From the NCBI RefSeq assembly GCF_003634965.1, contig NZ_RBXP01000014.1:176555-240554 (forward strand): DNA of 64,000 nucleotides, read 5' to 3'. This DNA is from Azonexus fungiphilus (GTDB lineage Bacteria > Pseudomonadota > Gammaproteobacteria > Burkholderiales > Rhodocyclaceae). Numbering within the stretch: position 1 is the first letter of the stretch; each line of letters begins with the position of its first letter. A model generated the notes under the pieces. That model ran no database searches. It worked only from the letters and a program-made list of their open reading frames with translations, and was not told where the DNA came from. Positions 1 through 7,781 of the stretch are shown in pieces. The position numbers and the translations under genes were made by a program.

Positions 1-1
1 G

Positions 2-658
2 GTCAACCAGCCGCCAATCGCGCTGTTCATGGCCACCATCGGTCTGACCTTCTTCATCGAGGGCCTGGCGCCGATGATCTTCGGCTCCGACCCGCGCGCC
101 CTCGACATCGGCATCGTCGACGAGCCGATTCCTTACATCCTCGACAACTGGAACATGGTCATCTCCAAGTTCGACCTGATCGCCGCCGGTGTCGCCGCCG
201 TGCTGGTCACCGTGCTCGCGCTGTTCTTCCAGTACACCCGCATCGGCCGCGCCCTGCGCGCGGTTGCCGATGACCACCAGGCGGCGCTGTCGATCGGCAT
301 CCCGCTGCAGCACATCTGGGCCATTGTCTGGGGCGTCGCCGGTTTCGTCGCGCTGGTTGCCGGCATGATGTGGGGCGCCCGCAACGGCGTGCAGTTTGCG
401 CTCACTTTCACGGCGCTCAAGGCACTGCCGGTGCTGATCCTCGGTGGCTTCACCTCGGTGCCGGGCGCCATCGTCGGCGGCCTGATCATCGGCGCCTCGG
501 AAAAGCTTGCCGAAATCTACATCCCGCCGGTGATGCAGGACCTCTTCGGCGGCAACTTCGGCGGCATCGAAGGCTGGTTCCCCTATGTGCTCGCGCTGCT
601 CTTCCTCCTCGTCAGGCCCGAGGGTCTGTTCGGCGAAAAGCATATTGACCGGGTTTGA
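2..658 (+). CDS. Branched-chain amino acid-type ABC transporter permease (LivH-like), 5' truncated
   Basis: This is an inner-membrane permease of a Liv-type (HAAT) importer, cut by the left window edge; the frame is open from base 2, so the true start lies outside. Visible are several hydrophobic segments, the cytoplasmic loop YTRIGRALRAVADD that matches the EAA-like coupling loop of LivH proteins, a Gly-rich stretch LGGFTSVPGAIVGG, and the typical ending RPEGLFGEK. It stops at 658, 29 nt before a LivM-type permease, and the next genes supply a binding protein and an ATPase, so it belongs to one importer operon. A LivG-type ATPase is not visible and may lie upstream. The substrate is unknown; the linked CoA ligase suggests an aromatic or other organic acid, which is inference. 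Confidence 0.9.
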   Translation, partial: VNQPPIALFMATIGLTFFIEGLAPMIFGSDPRALDIGIVDEPIPYILDNWNMVISKFDLIAAGVAAVLVTVLALFFQYTRIGRALRAVADDHQAALSIGIPLQHIWAIVWGVAGFVALVAGMMWGARNGVQFALTFTALKALPVLILGGFTSVPGAIVGGLIIGASEKLAEIYIPPVMQDLFGGNFGGIEGWFPYVLALLFLLVRPEGLFGEKHIDRV

Positions 659-668
659 CGGTCGACCG
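659..668 (+). repeat. GGTCGACC palindrome, copy 1
   Basis: Perfect 10-base palindrome CGGTCGACCG starting directly after the permease stop codon. It is preceded by TTTGA and followed by an A-rich run (ATAAAAAAGAGGAAAAA). It ends 19 nt before the ATG of the next permease. It is a member of the dispersed family described in the findings. Confidence 0.8.
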
Positions 669-687
669 ATAAAAAAGAGGAAAAACC

Positions 688-1764
688 ATGCTCTATCGTG
701 AAGCCGGTCAGTTCAAGACCACCTACGCCGCCGACCAGCAGCTGTTCCCGATCCGCCAGGACCGCATCGGCCTGATCGCGCTGCTCGCCGTCGCCTTCCT
801 CGGGGTGCCGATGTTCGCCAGCGAATACTGGTTCTCGGCGATCCTGATTCCCTTCCTGATCTTCTCGCTGGCTGCGCTCGGGCTCAACATCCTGACCGGC
901 TACGCCGGCCAGCTGTCGCTCGGCACCGCCGCCTTTATGGCGGTCGGCGCCTACGCCGCCTACAACTTCCAGCTGCGCGTCGAAGGCATCCCGATCCTGG
1001 TTTCCTTCATCTGTGCCGGCCTCACCGCGGCCGGCGTCGGCATCCTGTTCGGCCTGCCCAGCCTGCGCATCAAGGGCTTCTACCTGGCGGTGGCGACGCT
1101 GGCGGCGCAGTTCTTCATCGTCTGGTGCCTGACCAAGTTCCCCTGGCTGTCGAACAACTCGTCGTCCGGGGTGATCTCGGCGCACAACATCGAGATCCTC
1201 GGCTACGCCTTCAACACGCCGCGCGACAAGTACCTGCTGGTCCTGGCGATCGTCGTCCTGCTTGCGCTGGCGGCCAAGAACATGGTCCGCTCGACCACCG
1301 GCCGGGCCTGGATGGCGGTGCGCGACATGGACGTCGCCGCCTCGGTGATCGGCATCCGCCTGATGCGCACCAAGCTGCTCGCCTTCGCCGTCAGCTCCTT
1401 CTACTGCGGCGTCGCCGGCGCGCTCTACGCCTACTGCTACCTCGGCTCGGTCGAACCGGACGGCTTCTCGCTCGACATGTCCTTCCGCATCCTGTTCATG
1501 GTCATCATCGGCGGTGTCGGCTCGATCCTCGGTTCCTTCCTCGGCGCCGCCTTCATCCTGCTGCTGCCGATCTTCCTCGACATCCTGCTGCCTTTCTTCG
1601 CCGGCCTGTTCGGCCTGCCCTTTTCCAGCGCCACCGTCTCGCACATCCAGATCATGGTGTTCGGTGCGCTGATCATGTTCTTCCTGATCGTCGAGCCGCA
1701 CGGGTTGGCCCGTCTGTGGCAGATCGCCAAGGAGAAGCTGCGCCTGTGGCCGTTCCCGCACTGA
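688..1764 (+). CDS. Branched-chain amino acid-type ABC transporter permease (LivM-like)
   Basis: This 358-residue inner-membrane permease would pair with the preceding LivH-like subunit. It has an N-terminal cytoplasmic stretch of about 25 residues and then roughly nine hydrophobic segments. The LivM signature ALGLNILTGYAGQLSLG lies near residues 67-84 and the coupling loop STTGRAWMAVRDMDVAA near 205-221. The ATG at 688 is preceded by AGAGG at good spacing. It is followed after 39 nt by the binding-protein gene, so cotranscription is likely. The palindrome at 659-668 lies just upstream of the ribosome-binding region. Confidence 0.93.
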   Translation: MLYREAGQFKTTYAADQQLFPIRQDRIGLIALLAVAFLGVPMFASEYWFSAILIPFLIFSLAALGLNILTGYAGQLSLGTAAFMAVGAYAAYNFQLRVEGIPILVSFICAGLTAAGVGILFGLPSLRIKGFYLAVATLAAQFFIVWCLTKFPWLSNNSSSGVISAHNIEILGYAFNTPRDKYLLVLAIVVLLALAAKNMVRSTTGRAWMAVRDMDVAASVIGIRLMRTKLLAFAVSSFYCGVAGALYAYCYLGSVEPDGFSLDMSFRILFMVIIGGVGSILGSFLGAAFILLLPIFLDILLPFFAGLFGLPFSSATVSHIQIMVFGALIMFFLIVEPHGLARLWQIAKEKLRLWPFPH

Positions 1765-1803
1765 GAACCGGCCGTTTTTCGTAACACTGGAGGAGACATA
1801 CAC

Positions 1804-3123
1804 ATGAAAAAGGTTTTCAAGCCCGCTGTTGCCGCTGCCGCGGTTTCCCTGGCCCTGATCGCCCCGCAGACCTTCGCGGCCGACCAGTTCTTCCCGATCC
1901 CGAGCTACCGCGTCGGTGCCTACGGCGCCAACGGCCAGGCCTTCTACGGCGGCTTCATCGACTACCTGAACTACGTCAATCTGAAGGAGAAGGGCGTAAA
2001 CGGCGTCAACCTGACCTGGGAAGAGTGCGAGACCGAGTACAACAATGCCAAGGGCGTCGAGTGCTACGAGCGCCTCAAGGGCAAGGCCAAGGAATCGGCC
2101 GGCCCGATCCACACGATGTCCACCGGCATTTCCTACGCGCTGATCGACAAGTCGGCGCAGGACAAGCTGCCGCTGGCGATGATGGGCTACGGCCGCACCG
2201 ACGCGGTTGACGGCTCGGTCTTCCCCTACGCCTTCCCGCTGGTCACCACCTACCAGATGCAGGCCTCGGCCATCGTCAAGTTCATCAAGGACAAGAACGG
2301 CGGCAACCTGGCCGGCAAGAAGATCGTCTATCTCTACCATGACTCGGCCTACGGCAAGGAAGCGATCATCGCGATGGAAGCCGAGGCCTCGCTGAACAAG
2401 TTCACGCTGGTGCAGATCCCGGTCGCCCACCCGGGCAACGAGCAGAATGCCCAGTGGCTGAAGATCCGCCAGGAGAAGCCGGACTACGTCGTGTTCTGGG
2501 GCTGGGGCGTGATGAACCAGACGGCGCTGAAGGCGGCGCAGAAGGTCGGCTTCCCGCGCGACAAGATGATTGGCTCGTGGTGGACCGGTTCCGAGGAAGA
2601 CGTGATCCCGGCCGGTGATGCCGCCAAGGGCTACATGGCCGCGACCTGGAACGTCGCCGGCAAGCAGGTGCCGGTGATCGCCGACATCGAGAAGGTGGTC
2701 TACGGCGCCGGCAAGGGCAACCTCCAGGACAAGGGCAAGATCGGCACGGTACTCTACAACCGCGGCGTTTCCGCCGCCGTGCTCTCGGTCGAGGCGATCC
2801 GCAAGGGCCAGGAGAAGTACGGCAAGGGCAAGCCGCTCAACGGCGAGCAGATGCGCTGGGCGCTGGAAAACCTGAACATCACCGAAGCCCGCCTGAAGCA
2901 GGTCGGCGCCACCGACCTGCTGCCGGAAATCAAGACCTCCTGCGACAACCACGAAGGTTCCGGCAAGGTGAAGATCCAGCAGTGGGACGGCGCCAAGTGG
3001 GTGCCGGTGTCCGGCTGGATCGAGGGCAACAAGGCGCTGATCCACCCGCTGTTCCAGGCGTCGGCCAAGCAGTACGCCAAGGAAAAGGGCATCACGCCGC
3101 GTGATTGCAGCAAGGAAAAATAA
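1804..3123 (+). CDS. ABC transporter periplasmic substrate-binding protein, Liv/HAAT type
   Basis: This is a 439-residue type I periplasmic binding protein for the importer encoded around it. A Sec signal peptide (MKKVFKP, hydrophobic core, then TFA before ADQFF) covers about residues 1-25. The mature part has the Leu/Ile/Val-binding fold features, including the hinge-region phrase YLYHDSAYGKEA and the tryptophan-rich segment VVFWGWGVMNQT. Two cysteines near residues 51 and 65 and two near the C-terminus could form disulfides. The ATG follows GGAGGAG. It belongs to a branch often found next to CoA ligases rather than to classical LivJ/LivK; the ligand cannot be read from sequence alone. Confidence 0.92.
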   Translation: MKKVFKPAVAAAAVSLALIAPQTFAADQFFPIPSYRVGAYGANGQAFYGGFIDYLNYVNLKEKGVNGVNLTWEECETEYNNAKGVECYERLKGKAKESAGPIHTMSTGISYALIDKSAQDKLPLAMMGYGRTDAVDGSVFPYAFPLVTTYQMQASAIVKFIKDKNGGNLAGKKIVYLYHDSAYGKEAIIAMEAEASLNKFTLVQIPVAHPGNEQNAQWLKIRQEKPDYVVFWGWGVMNQTALKAAQKVGFPRDKMIGSWWTGSEEDVIPAGDAAKGYMAATWNVAGKQVPVIADIEKVVYGAGKGNLQDKGKIGTVLYNRGVSAAVLSVEAIRKGQEKYGKGKPLNGEQMRWALENLNITEARLKQVGATDLLPEIKTSCDNHEGSGKVKIQQWDGAKWVPVSGWIEGNKALIHPLFQASAKQYAKEKGITPRDCSKEK

Positions 3124-3140
3124 GGCGGGAGAGAGTGGCC

Positions 3141-3165
3141 GGGCGAGGGGGTTTCCCCCTTGCCC
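3141..3165 (+). promoter_or_regulatory. Strong intercistronic hairpin after the binding-protein gene
   Basis: GGGCGAGGGGG, loop TTT, CCCCCTTGCCC forms an 11-bp stem with one G-U pair. There is no T run behind it, so it is better read as an mRNA-stabilising or partial-termination structure. This would favour expression of the binding protein over the downstream ATPase, a common arrangement in ABC operons. Confidence 0.6.
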
Positions 3166-3195
3166 CGGGCCGCTCCGCCGGTGACGGGATACGAC

Positions 3196-4044
3196 ATGAA
3201 TACACAAGCTGCGACCCTGGAAACAAACGCCGGCCCCGGCGTCGACCACTACCTGAGCATCAACAACATCGAGGTCATCTACGACCACGTGATCCTGGTC
3301 CTCAAGGGCGTGTCGCTGGCCGTCCCCAAGGGCAAGATCGTTGCCCTGCTGGGGGCCAACGGCGCCGGCAAGTCGACGACGCTGAAAGCCATCTCCAACC
3401 TGCTGCGTGCCGAGCGCGGCGACGTCACCAAGGGCTCGGTCGAGTACAAGGGCGAGCGCATCGACCAGCTCAGCCCGAACGAACTGGTCAAGCGTGGCGT
3501 CATCCAGGTCATGGAGGGGCGTCACTGCTTCGCCCACCTGAGCATCGAGGAAAACCTGCTGACCGGCGCCTACACGCGCAACATCTCGCGCGCCGAGTTG
3601 CGCGACAGCCTCGACAAGGTTTACCACTATTTCCCGCGCCTGAAGACCCGGCGCACCTCGCAGGCCGGCTACACCTCCGGCGGCGAGCAGCAGATGTGCG
3701 CGATCGGCCGGGCGCTGATGGCCAAGCCGGAGATGATCCTGCTCGACGAGCCGTCGATGGGCCTGGCACCGCAGATCGTCGAGGAAATCTTCGAGATCGT
3801 GAAGGACCTCAACGCTCGCGAACAGGTCAGCTTCCTGCTCGCCGAGCAGAACACCATGGTCGCGCTGCGCTACGCCGACTTCGGCTACATCCTCGAGAAC
3901 GGCCGCGTGGTCATGGAAGGCGATGCCGAGGGCCTGCGCACCAACGAGGACGTCAAGGAGTTCTACCTCGGCCTCTCCTCGGCCGGGCGCAAGTCGTTCA
4001 AGGACGTCAAGCACTACCGCCGCCGCAAGCGCTGGCTGTCGTAA
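3196..4044 (+). CDS. ABC transporter ATP-binding protein (LivF-like)
   Basis: This is the cytoplasmic ATPase of the first Liv-type importer, 282 residues from the ATG at 3196. An in-frame TTG at 3160 would lie inside the preceding hairpin and is not preferred. Walker A is GANGAGKSTT near residue 55, the signature is TSGGEQQM, and Walker B is MILLDEPSMGLAP, the LivF-type sequence. The N-terminal 20 residues and the Arg/Lys-rich tail KHYRRRKRWLS are longer than in classical LivF (about 235 residues). A partner LivG-type ATPase is not in view and may be upstream of the window. Confidence 0.92.
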   Translation: MNTQAATLETNAGPGVDHYLSINNIEVIYDHVILVLKGVSLAVPKGKIVALLGANGAGKSTTLKAISNLLRAERGDVTKGSVEYKGERIDQLSPNELVKRGVIQVMEGRHCFAHLSIEENLLTGAYTRNISRAELRDSLDKVYHYFPRLKTRRTSQAGYTSGGEQQMCAIGRALMAKPEMILLDEPSMGLAPQIVEEIFEIVKDLNAREQVSFLLAEQNTMVALRYADFGYILENGRVVMEGDAEGLRTNEDVKEFYLGLSSAGRKSFKDVKHYRRRKRWLS

Positions 4045-4110
4045 CGGCAGTGCGTCGCACAGGGCGGCGCTGTCGTTCCGACATCCTTCCTCGATCGAAC
4101 CCGATGTTGA

Positions 4111-4120
4111 CGGTCGACCG
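4111..4120 (+). repeat. GGTCGACC palindrome, copy 2
   Basis: CGGTCGACCG preceded by TTGA and followed by CGAAAACCGGAGAAAA. It ends 21 nt before the ATG of the CoA-ligase-like gene, nearly the same spacing as copies 1, 3 and 4. Confidence 0.8.
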
Positions 4121-4141
4121 CGAAAACCGGAGAAAAATGAA

Positions 4142-5371
4142 ATGAGCTACTACGATCCGCTCGAGACCCGCGACCCGGCGGCGCGCGAGGCCGACCTGAT
4201 GGACAAGCTGCGCAGCCAGCTGGCGCATGCCAAGCGGGCGAGCGCTTACTACGCGCAGGCGCTGGCCGACATCGATCCGGCCGCCTGCGGCTCGCGCCAG
4301 GCGCTGGCGGCGCTGCCGCTGACGCGCAAGCGCGACCTGATCGACCTGCAGAAGGCGACGCCGCCGTTCGGCGGCCTCAACGCGCTGGCCAAGGGCGAGG
4401 CCCGCCGGGTCTTCGCGTCGCCCGGGCCGATCTACGAACTGCAGGGCGGCGAGGCCGACCACTGGCGCATGGCGCGGGTTCTCTACGCTGCCGGCTTCCG
4501 CCGCGGCGAGCTGATCCACAACTGCTTCTCCTACCATTTCACGCCCGGCGCCTTCCTCATGGAAGGCGGCGCCCGCAAGCTCGGTTGCTCGGTCTTTCCC
4601 GGCGGCGTCGGGCAGACCGAGCAGCAGGTCCAGGCGATGGTCGACCTGCGGCCGGACGGCTACGTCGGCACCCCGTCCTTCCTCAAGATCATCGTCGACA
4701 AGGCCGAGGAAAGCGGCGCCGACATCTCCTCGCTGAAGAAGGCGCTGGTCTCCGGCGAGGCGTTGCCCGGCGTCACCCGCGCCTGGCTCGGCGAGCGCGG
4801 CATCGCCGTGCGCCAGTGTTACGCCACCGCCGACATCGGCGCCATCGCCTACGAAACCGAGGTCGATGCCGGCATGGTCGTCGAGGAAGACCTGCTGCTC
4901 GAGATCGTCCGCCCCGGCACCGGCGACCCGGTGCCGCCGGGCGAAGTCGGCGAGGTCGTCGTCACCACCTTCAACGGCGACTATCCGCTGATCCGCTTCG
5001 CCACCGGCGACCTCTCGGCGCTGTTGCCGGGGATCTCGCCCTGCGGCCGGACCAACGCGCGCTTGCGCGGCTGGCTCGGGCGCGCCGACCAGACCACCAA
5101 GATCAAGGGCATGTTCGTCCATCCCGAGCAGATCGCCGAGATCGCCCGCCGCCACCCCGAGGTCGCGCGCATGCGCCTGGTCGTCGACAACCCAGATGCC
5201 CAGGACCGGATGACCCTGCATTGCGAACTTGCCGGCGTTCCCGACGGGCTGCAGGCGCGGCTTGTGGACAGCCTGCGCGAAGGCACCAAATTGCGCGGCG
5301 AGGTGCAATTTGTTGCCCCGGGGGGCTTGCCGAATGATGGAAAGGTGATCGAAGATAAGCGGGTCTATTGA
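4142..5371 (+). CDS. Phenylacetate-CoA ligase family protein (PaaK-like AMP-binding protein)
   Basis: This 409-residue protein is a homologue of PaaK-type acyl-CoA synthetases, which activate aryl acids through an acyl-adenylate. The ATG at 4142 follows GGAGAAAA and gives the N-terminus MSYYDPLETRD, typical of the family. Visible are LPLTRKRDLIDLQ (residues 58-70), the acyl-pocket region YHFTPGAFLMEGG, the segment QCYATADIGAIAYE in place of the A5 motif, RFATGDLSALL (A8-like) and a C-terminal lysine in DGKVIEDKR (A10-like). The usual Gly/Ser/Thr-rich phosphate loop is not present; residues about 90-101 read FASPGPIYELQG instead. PaaK proteins are usually about 430-440 residues. The position directly after an importer operon suggests it activates the imported acid, but loss of the loop leaves activity uncertain. 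Confidence 0.82.
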   Translation: MSYYDPLETRDPAAREADLMDKLRSQLAHAKRASAYYAQALADIDPAACGSRQALAALPLTRKRDLIDLQKATPPFGGLNALAKGEARRVFASPGPIYELQGGEADHWRMARVLYAAGFRRGELIHNCFSYHFTPGAFLMEGGARKLGCSVFPGGVGQTEQQVQAMVDLRPDGYVGTPSFLKIIVDKAEESGADISSLKKALVSGEALPGVTRAWLGERGIAVRQCYATADIGAIAYETEVDAGMVVEEDLLLEIVRPGTGDPVPPGEVGEVVVTTFNGDYPLIRFATGDLSALLPGISPCGRTNARLRGWLGRADQTTKIKGMFVHPEQIAEIARRHPEVARMRLVVDNPDAQDRMTLHCELAGVPDGLQARLVDSLREGTKLRGEVQFVAPGGLPNDGKVIEDKRVY

Positions 5372-5385
5372 TCCGGAATTTCTCG

Positions 5386-5886
5386 ATGCGCGCTTTTGCT
5401 CTTGTCCTCGGCCTGCTGGTCCTGCCGGCGGTCGCCGATGAAGCCGTGCTGCGGCCGTCGGCCGGCCTGCTGTTCAAGTATCCGGAGCTGCTCAACCGCG
5501 GCACCTGTGTCGTCTACCGCGAGGGCGGCGCCGGCTGGATCATGGTCGAGCCGCTTTACTACCTGAAGGGCGAGGTCGTTGCCGCCGACATCAACCTGCG
5601 TCGCCTCAAGCAATGCCCGGCGGTGCCGGGCAAGACGATCGAGCAGTACAGCCGCGCCGAGTACGTCGAGTACGTGCGGGCAACGCCCTGCCTGGCGCCG
5701 GGCGAGGCGCCCCGCGACGAACAGGTCGGCAGCGTCCGCGTCCGCGTCGATGCCTGGGAAACGCCGCACCAGCGCAAGGCCGAGAATGCCGGCCGGCTCT
5801 ATCGCGGCATGTTCCTCGACCAGCCGCTGCGGCGTGGTCTCGAGATCGAGCTCGAGGCCGACCTGCTCGGCCCATGCACGCCCTGA
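5386..5886 (+). CDS. Exported protein of unknown function
   Basis: This 166-residue protein has a probable Sec signal peptide (MRAFALVLGLLVLPAVADEA). A TTG at 5368, overlapping the preceding stop, is an alternative start, but the ATG at 5386 places the signal peptide correctly. The mature region is about 145 residues with four cysteines (NRGTCVVYRE, LKQCPAVPG, ATPCLAPG and GPCTP near the end), which could form two disulfides. I do not recognise the family. It starts 14 nt after the ligase gene and is probably cotranscribed with it. It ends 7 nt before the convergent racemase gene. Confidence 0.7.
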   Translation: MRAFALVLGLLVLPAVADEAVLRPSAGLLFKYPELLNRGTCVVYREGGAGWIMVEPLYYLKGEVVAADINLRRLKQCPAVPGKTIEQYSRAEYVEYVRATPCLAPGEAPRDEQVGSVRVRVDAWETPHQRKAENAGRLYRGMFLDQPLRRGLEIELEADLLGPCTP

Positions 5887-5902
5887 GCCGGCCTCAGCCG
5901 GC
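5887..5902. terminator. Compact hairpin between convergent genes
   Basis: GCCGGC-CTCA-GCCGGC is a 6-bp all-GC stem whose loop contains the stop codon (TCA on this strand) of the minus-strand racemase gene. No T run follows, so any termination role is tentative. Confidence 0.35.
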
Positions 5903-7075
5903 CGCCAGCGTCACCGCGCCGAGTCCGGCCAGGCGGTCGATTTCCTGATCCGACAAGCCGAGCGCGGCCAGTCGCTCGCGGCTGTGTTCGCCGAGCAGCG
6001 GCGGCGCTGATCCGATCGTCGCCGGGGTCCGCGACAGGCGCGGCGCCGGGGCCGGCTGGCGGACGCCGGCGACTTCGACGAAGGCCTGGCGGGCGACATT
6101 GTGCGGATGCGCCGGCGCTTCGCCGAGGCCGAGTACCGGCCAGACGCAGTCGTCGCTGTCGGCGAACAGGTTTTCCCAGTAAATCCGAGGTTGACCGTGA
6201 AAGAGTGTCGTCAGCCGCTGCTTCATCGCCGGCCAGCGGCGGCTGTCGTACTGGGCGCCGCTGAAGTCGGGGTCGGCGGCGAGGCCGAGGCGCTCGAGGA
6301 AGCTCGCGTAGAACTGCGGCTCGAGCGGGCAGACGCTGAGCCAGAGGCCGTCGGCGCACTGATAGACGTCGTAGAACGGGGCGCTCGAGTCGATCGCGCA
6401 ACGTCCCTCCCATTCGCCCAGCGCCTGCAGGTTGAACAGGCCGTGGCCGAGCAGGGCGGCGCCTTCGCACATGGCCGCGTCGATCACCTGGCCGCGGCCG
6501 CTGCGCTGTGCCTCGAACAGCGCGCAGGCGATGCCCCAGGCGAGCAGCAGGCCGCCGCCGCCCATGTCGCCGAGCAGCGTCGGCGGCGCCCACGGTGCAC
6601 CGCCGTGACGGCGACCGGCATTGAGCACGCCGGCGAGCGCGGCGTAGTTGGCATCGTGACCCGCGCGCGGCGCCAGCGGGCCGTCCTGGCCCCAGCCGGT
6701 CATGCGCCCGTAGATCAGGCGGGGATTCGCCGCCAGGCAGGCGTCCGGGCCGAAGCCCAGGCGTTCCATGACGCCGGGCCGGAAACCCTCGATCAGCACG
6801 TCGGATTCGGCGATCAACTGCATGACCAGCGGACCTGCGGCGGGGTTCTTCAGATCGATGCACAGGGATTTCTTGCCGCGGTTGGCCACCGCCTTGCGGC
6901 CGCCGCCGAACAGTTGCGAGGCGAAGGTGCCGCCGGCGCGCTCGAGCAGCGTCACCTCGGCGCCCATGTCGGCGAGCAGCATGCCGCAGAAGGGGCCGGG
7001 GCCGATGCCGGCAAACTCGACGACCTTGATGCCGGCGAGCGGGCCGCTGCGGCCGGCGGATGCGTTTGTCTCCAT
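5894..7075 (-). CDS. CaiB/BaiF CoA-transferase family protein, probable alpha-methylacyl-CoA racemase
   Basis: The 393-residue protein belongs to family III CoA transferases. Three segments match alpha-methylacyl-CoA racemase (AMACR/MCR) rather than transferases: GHDANYAALAG, carrying the catalytic His; LGDMGGGG, carrying the catalytic Asp; and PLEPQFYASFLE, carrying the conserved Glu. It would epimerise 2-methylacyl-CoA thioesters in the cytoplasm. The start MET-NAS at 7075 is chosen because homology begins at GPLAGIKVVEFAGIGPGPF; upstream in-frame codons cross the palindrome at 7095-7104. It stands alone on the minus strand and converges with the importer/ligase operon. A CoA transferase is the alternative. 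Confidence 0.85.
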   Translation of the reverse strand: METNASAGRSGPLAGIKVVEFAGIGPGPFCGMLLADMGAEVTLLERAGGTFASQLFGGGRKAVANRGKKSLCIDLKNPAAGPLVMQLIAESDVLIEGFRPGVMERLGFGPDACLAANPRLIYGRMTGWGQDGPLAPRAGHDANYAALAGVLNAGRRHGGAPWAPPTLLGDMGGGGLLLAWGIACALFEAQRSGRGQVIDAAMCEGAALLGHGLFNLQALGEWEGRCAIDSSAPFYDVYQCADGLWLSVCPLEPQFYASFLERLGLAADPDFSGAQYDSRRWPAMKQRLTTLFHGQPRIYWENLFADSDDCVWPVLGLGEAPAHPHNVARQAFVEVAGVRQPAPAPRLSRTPATIGSAPPLLGEHSRERLAALGLSDQEIDRLAGLGAVTLAAG

Positions 7076-7094
7076 GGTTTTCTTCTTGAAATTG

Positions 7095-7104
7095 CGGTCG
7101 ACCG
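7095..7104 (-). repeat. GGTCGACC palindrome, copy 3
   Basis: The core CGGTCGACCG is extended to TGCGGTCGACCGCA, so 14 bases are palindromic. It lies 19 nt upstream of the minus-strand racemase ATG, and the interval carries AAGAAGAAAACC. It is also within the divergent gap before the gene starting at 7173. Confidence 0.8.
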
Positions 7105-7172
7105 CAGTATCGCATGCGTTTGCCCGGCGCATCGCGCTTCGGGCATGATCGCGGATTGACCGGAGGACACCG

Positions 7173-7781
7173 ATGAAAAGCAGGATCGACGAGCTGCTCG
7201 AGCGCATTGCCGCCTTGCAGGAAGAACTCGACGGCGAATACCGCCAGGCGCGCGAGGACTGGGCGCGCAAGAAGGCCGAGCTGGCCGACGAATTCGCCCG
7301 CCAGCAGCGGCGCTACAAGACCGGCCTGTTCCGTTTCCTGATCCGCTCGCGGCTGCTGGTGATCCTCACCGCGCCGGTGATCTACGCCGGCTGGATTCCC
7401 TTCCTGCTGATGGACCTGTTCGTCACCGTCTACCAGCACATCTGTTTCCGCGTCTATCGCATTCCGCGGGTGCGCCGCGCCGACTACATCGTCTTCGACC
7501 GCGCCGACCTGCCCTACCTGAACCTGGTCGAGAAGTTCAACTGCTTCTATTGTTCCTACGGCAACGGCGTCGCCGCCTACACCCGCGAGATCGCCGCGCG
7601 GACCGAGCAGTACTGGTGTCCGATCAAGCATGCGCGGCGGATCCGGGCGGCGCACGACCGCTATCCGAAGTTCTTCGACTACGGCGATGCCGAGGCCTTC
7701 CAGCAGGGGCTGAACCGGCTGCGCCGCCAGTACGACGACGCCGAGGAAACGCGGGCGCCCGGGCGCCCCGCCGACGACTAG
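7173..7781 (+). CDS. Conserved membrane protein of unknown function with Cys/His motifs
   Basis: The 202-residue protein starts with a charged, helical coiled-coil-like segment (about residues 1-48). A hydrophobic hairpin follows (LLVILTAPVIYAGWIPFLLMDLFVTVYQ, about 59-86), and then a soluble domain. That domain has CFYC at about 126-129 in the phrase EKFNCFYCSYGNGVAAY, and WCPIKHARR at about 149-157. The two Cys pairs and the His make a metal or Fe-S site possible but unproven. Similar proteins occur in many proteobacteria, and I cannot name a function. The ATG follows GGAGGACACCG. Its stop codon overlaps that of the convergent stomatin-like gene within the tetramer CTAG. Confidence 0.75.
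   Translation: MKSRIDELLERIAALQEELDGEYRQAREDWARKKAELADEFARQQRRYKTGLFRFLIRSRLLVILTAPVIYAGWIPFLLMDLFVTVYQHICFRVYRIPRVRRADYIVFDRADLPYLNLVEKFNCFYCSYGNGVAAYTREIAARTEQYWCPIKHARRIRAAHDRYPKFFDYGDAEAFQQGLNRLRRQYDDAEETRAPGRPADD

Noticed and set aside
583..4014. Very long open frame on the minus strand opposite the first importer operon
   Set aside because: The opposite strand encodes clear permease, binding-protein and ATPase families. The minus-strand translation is low complexity and rich in Asp, Arg, Val and Leu, as expected for an antisense frame in GC-rich DNA.
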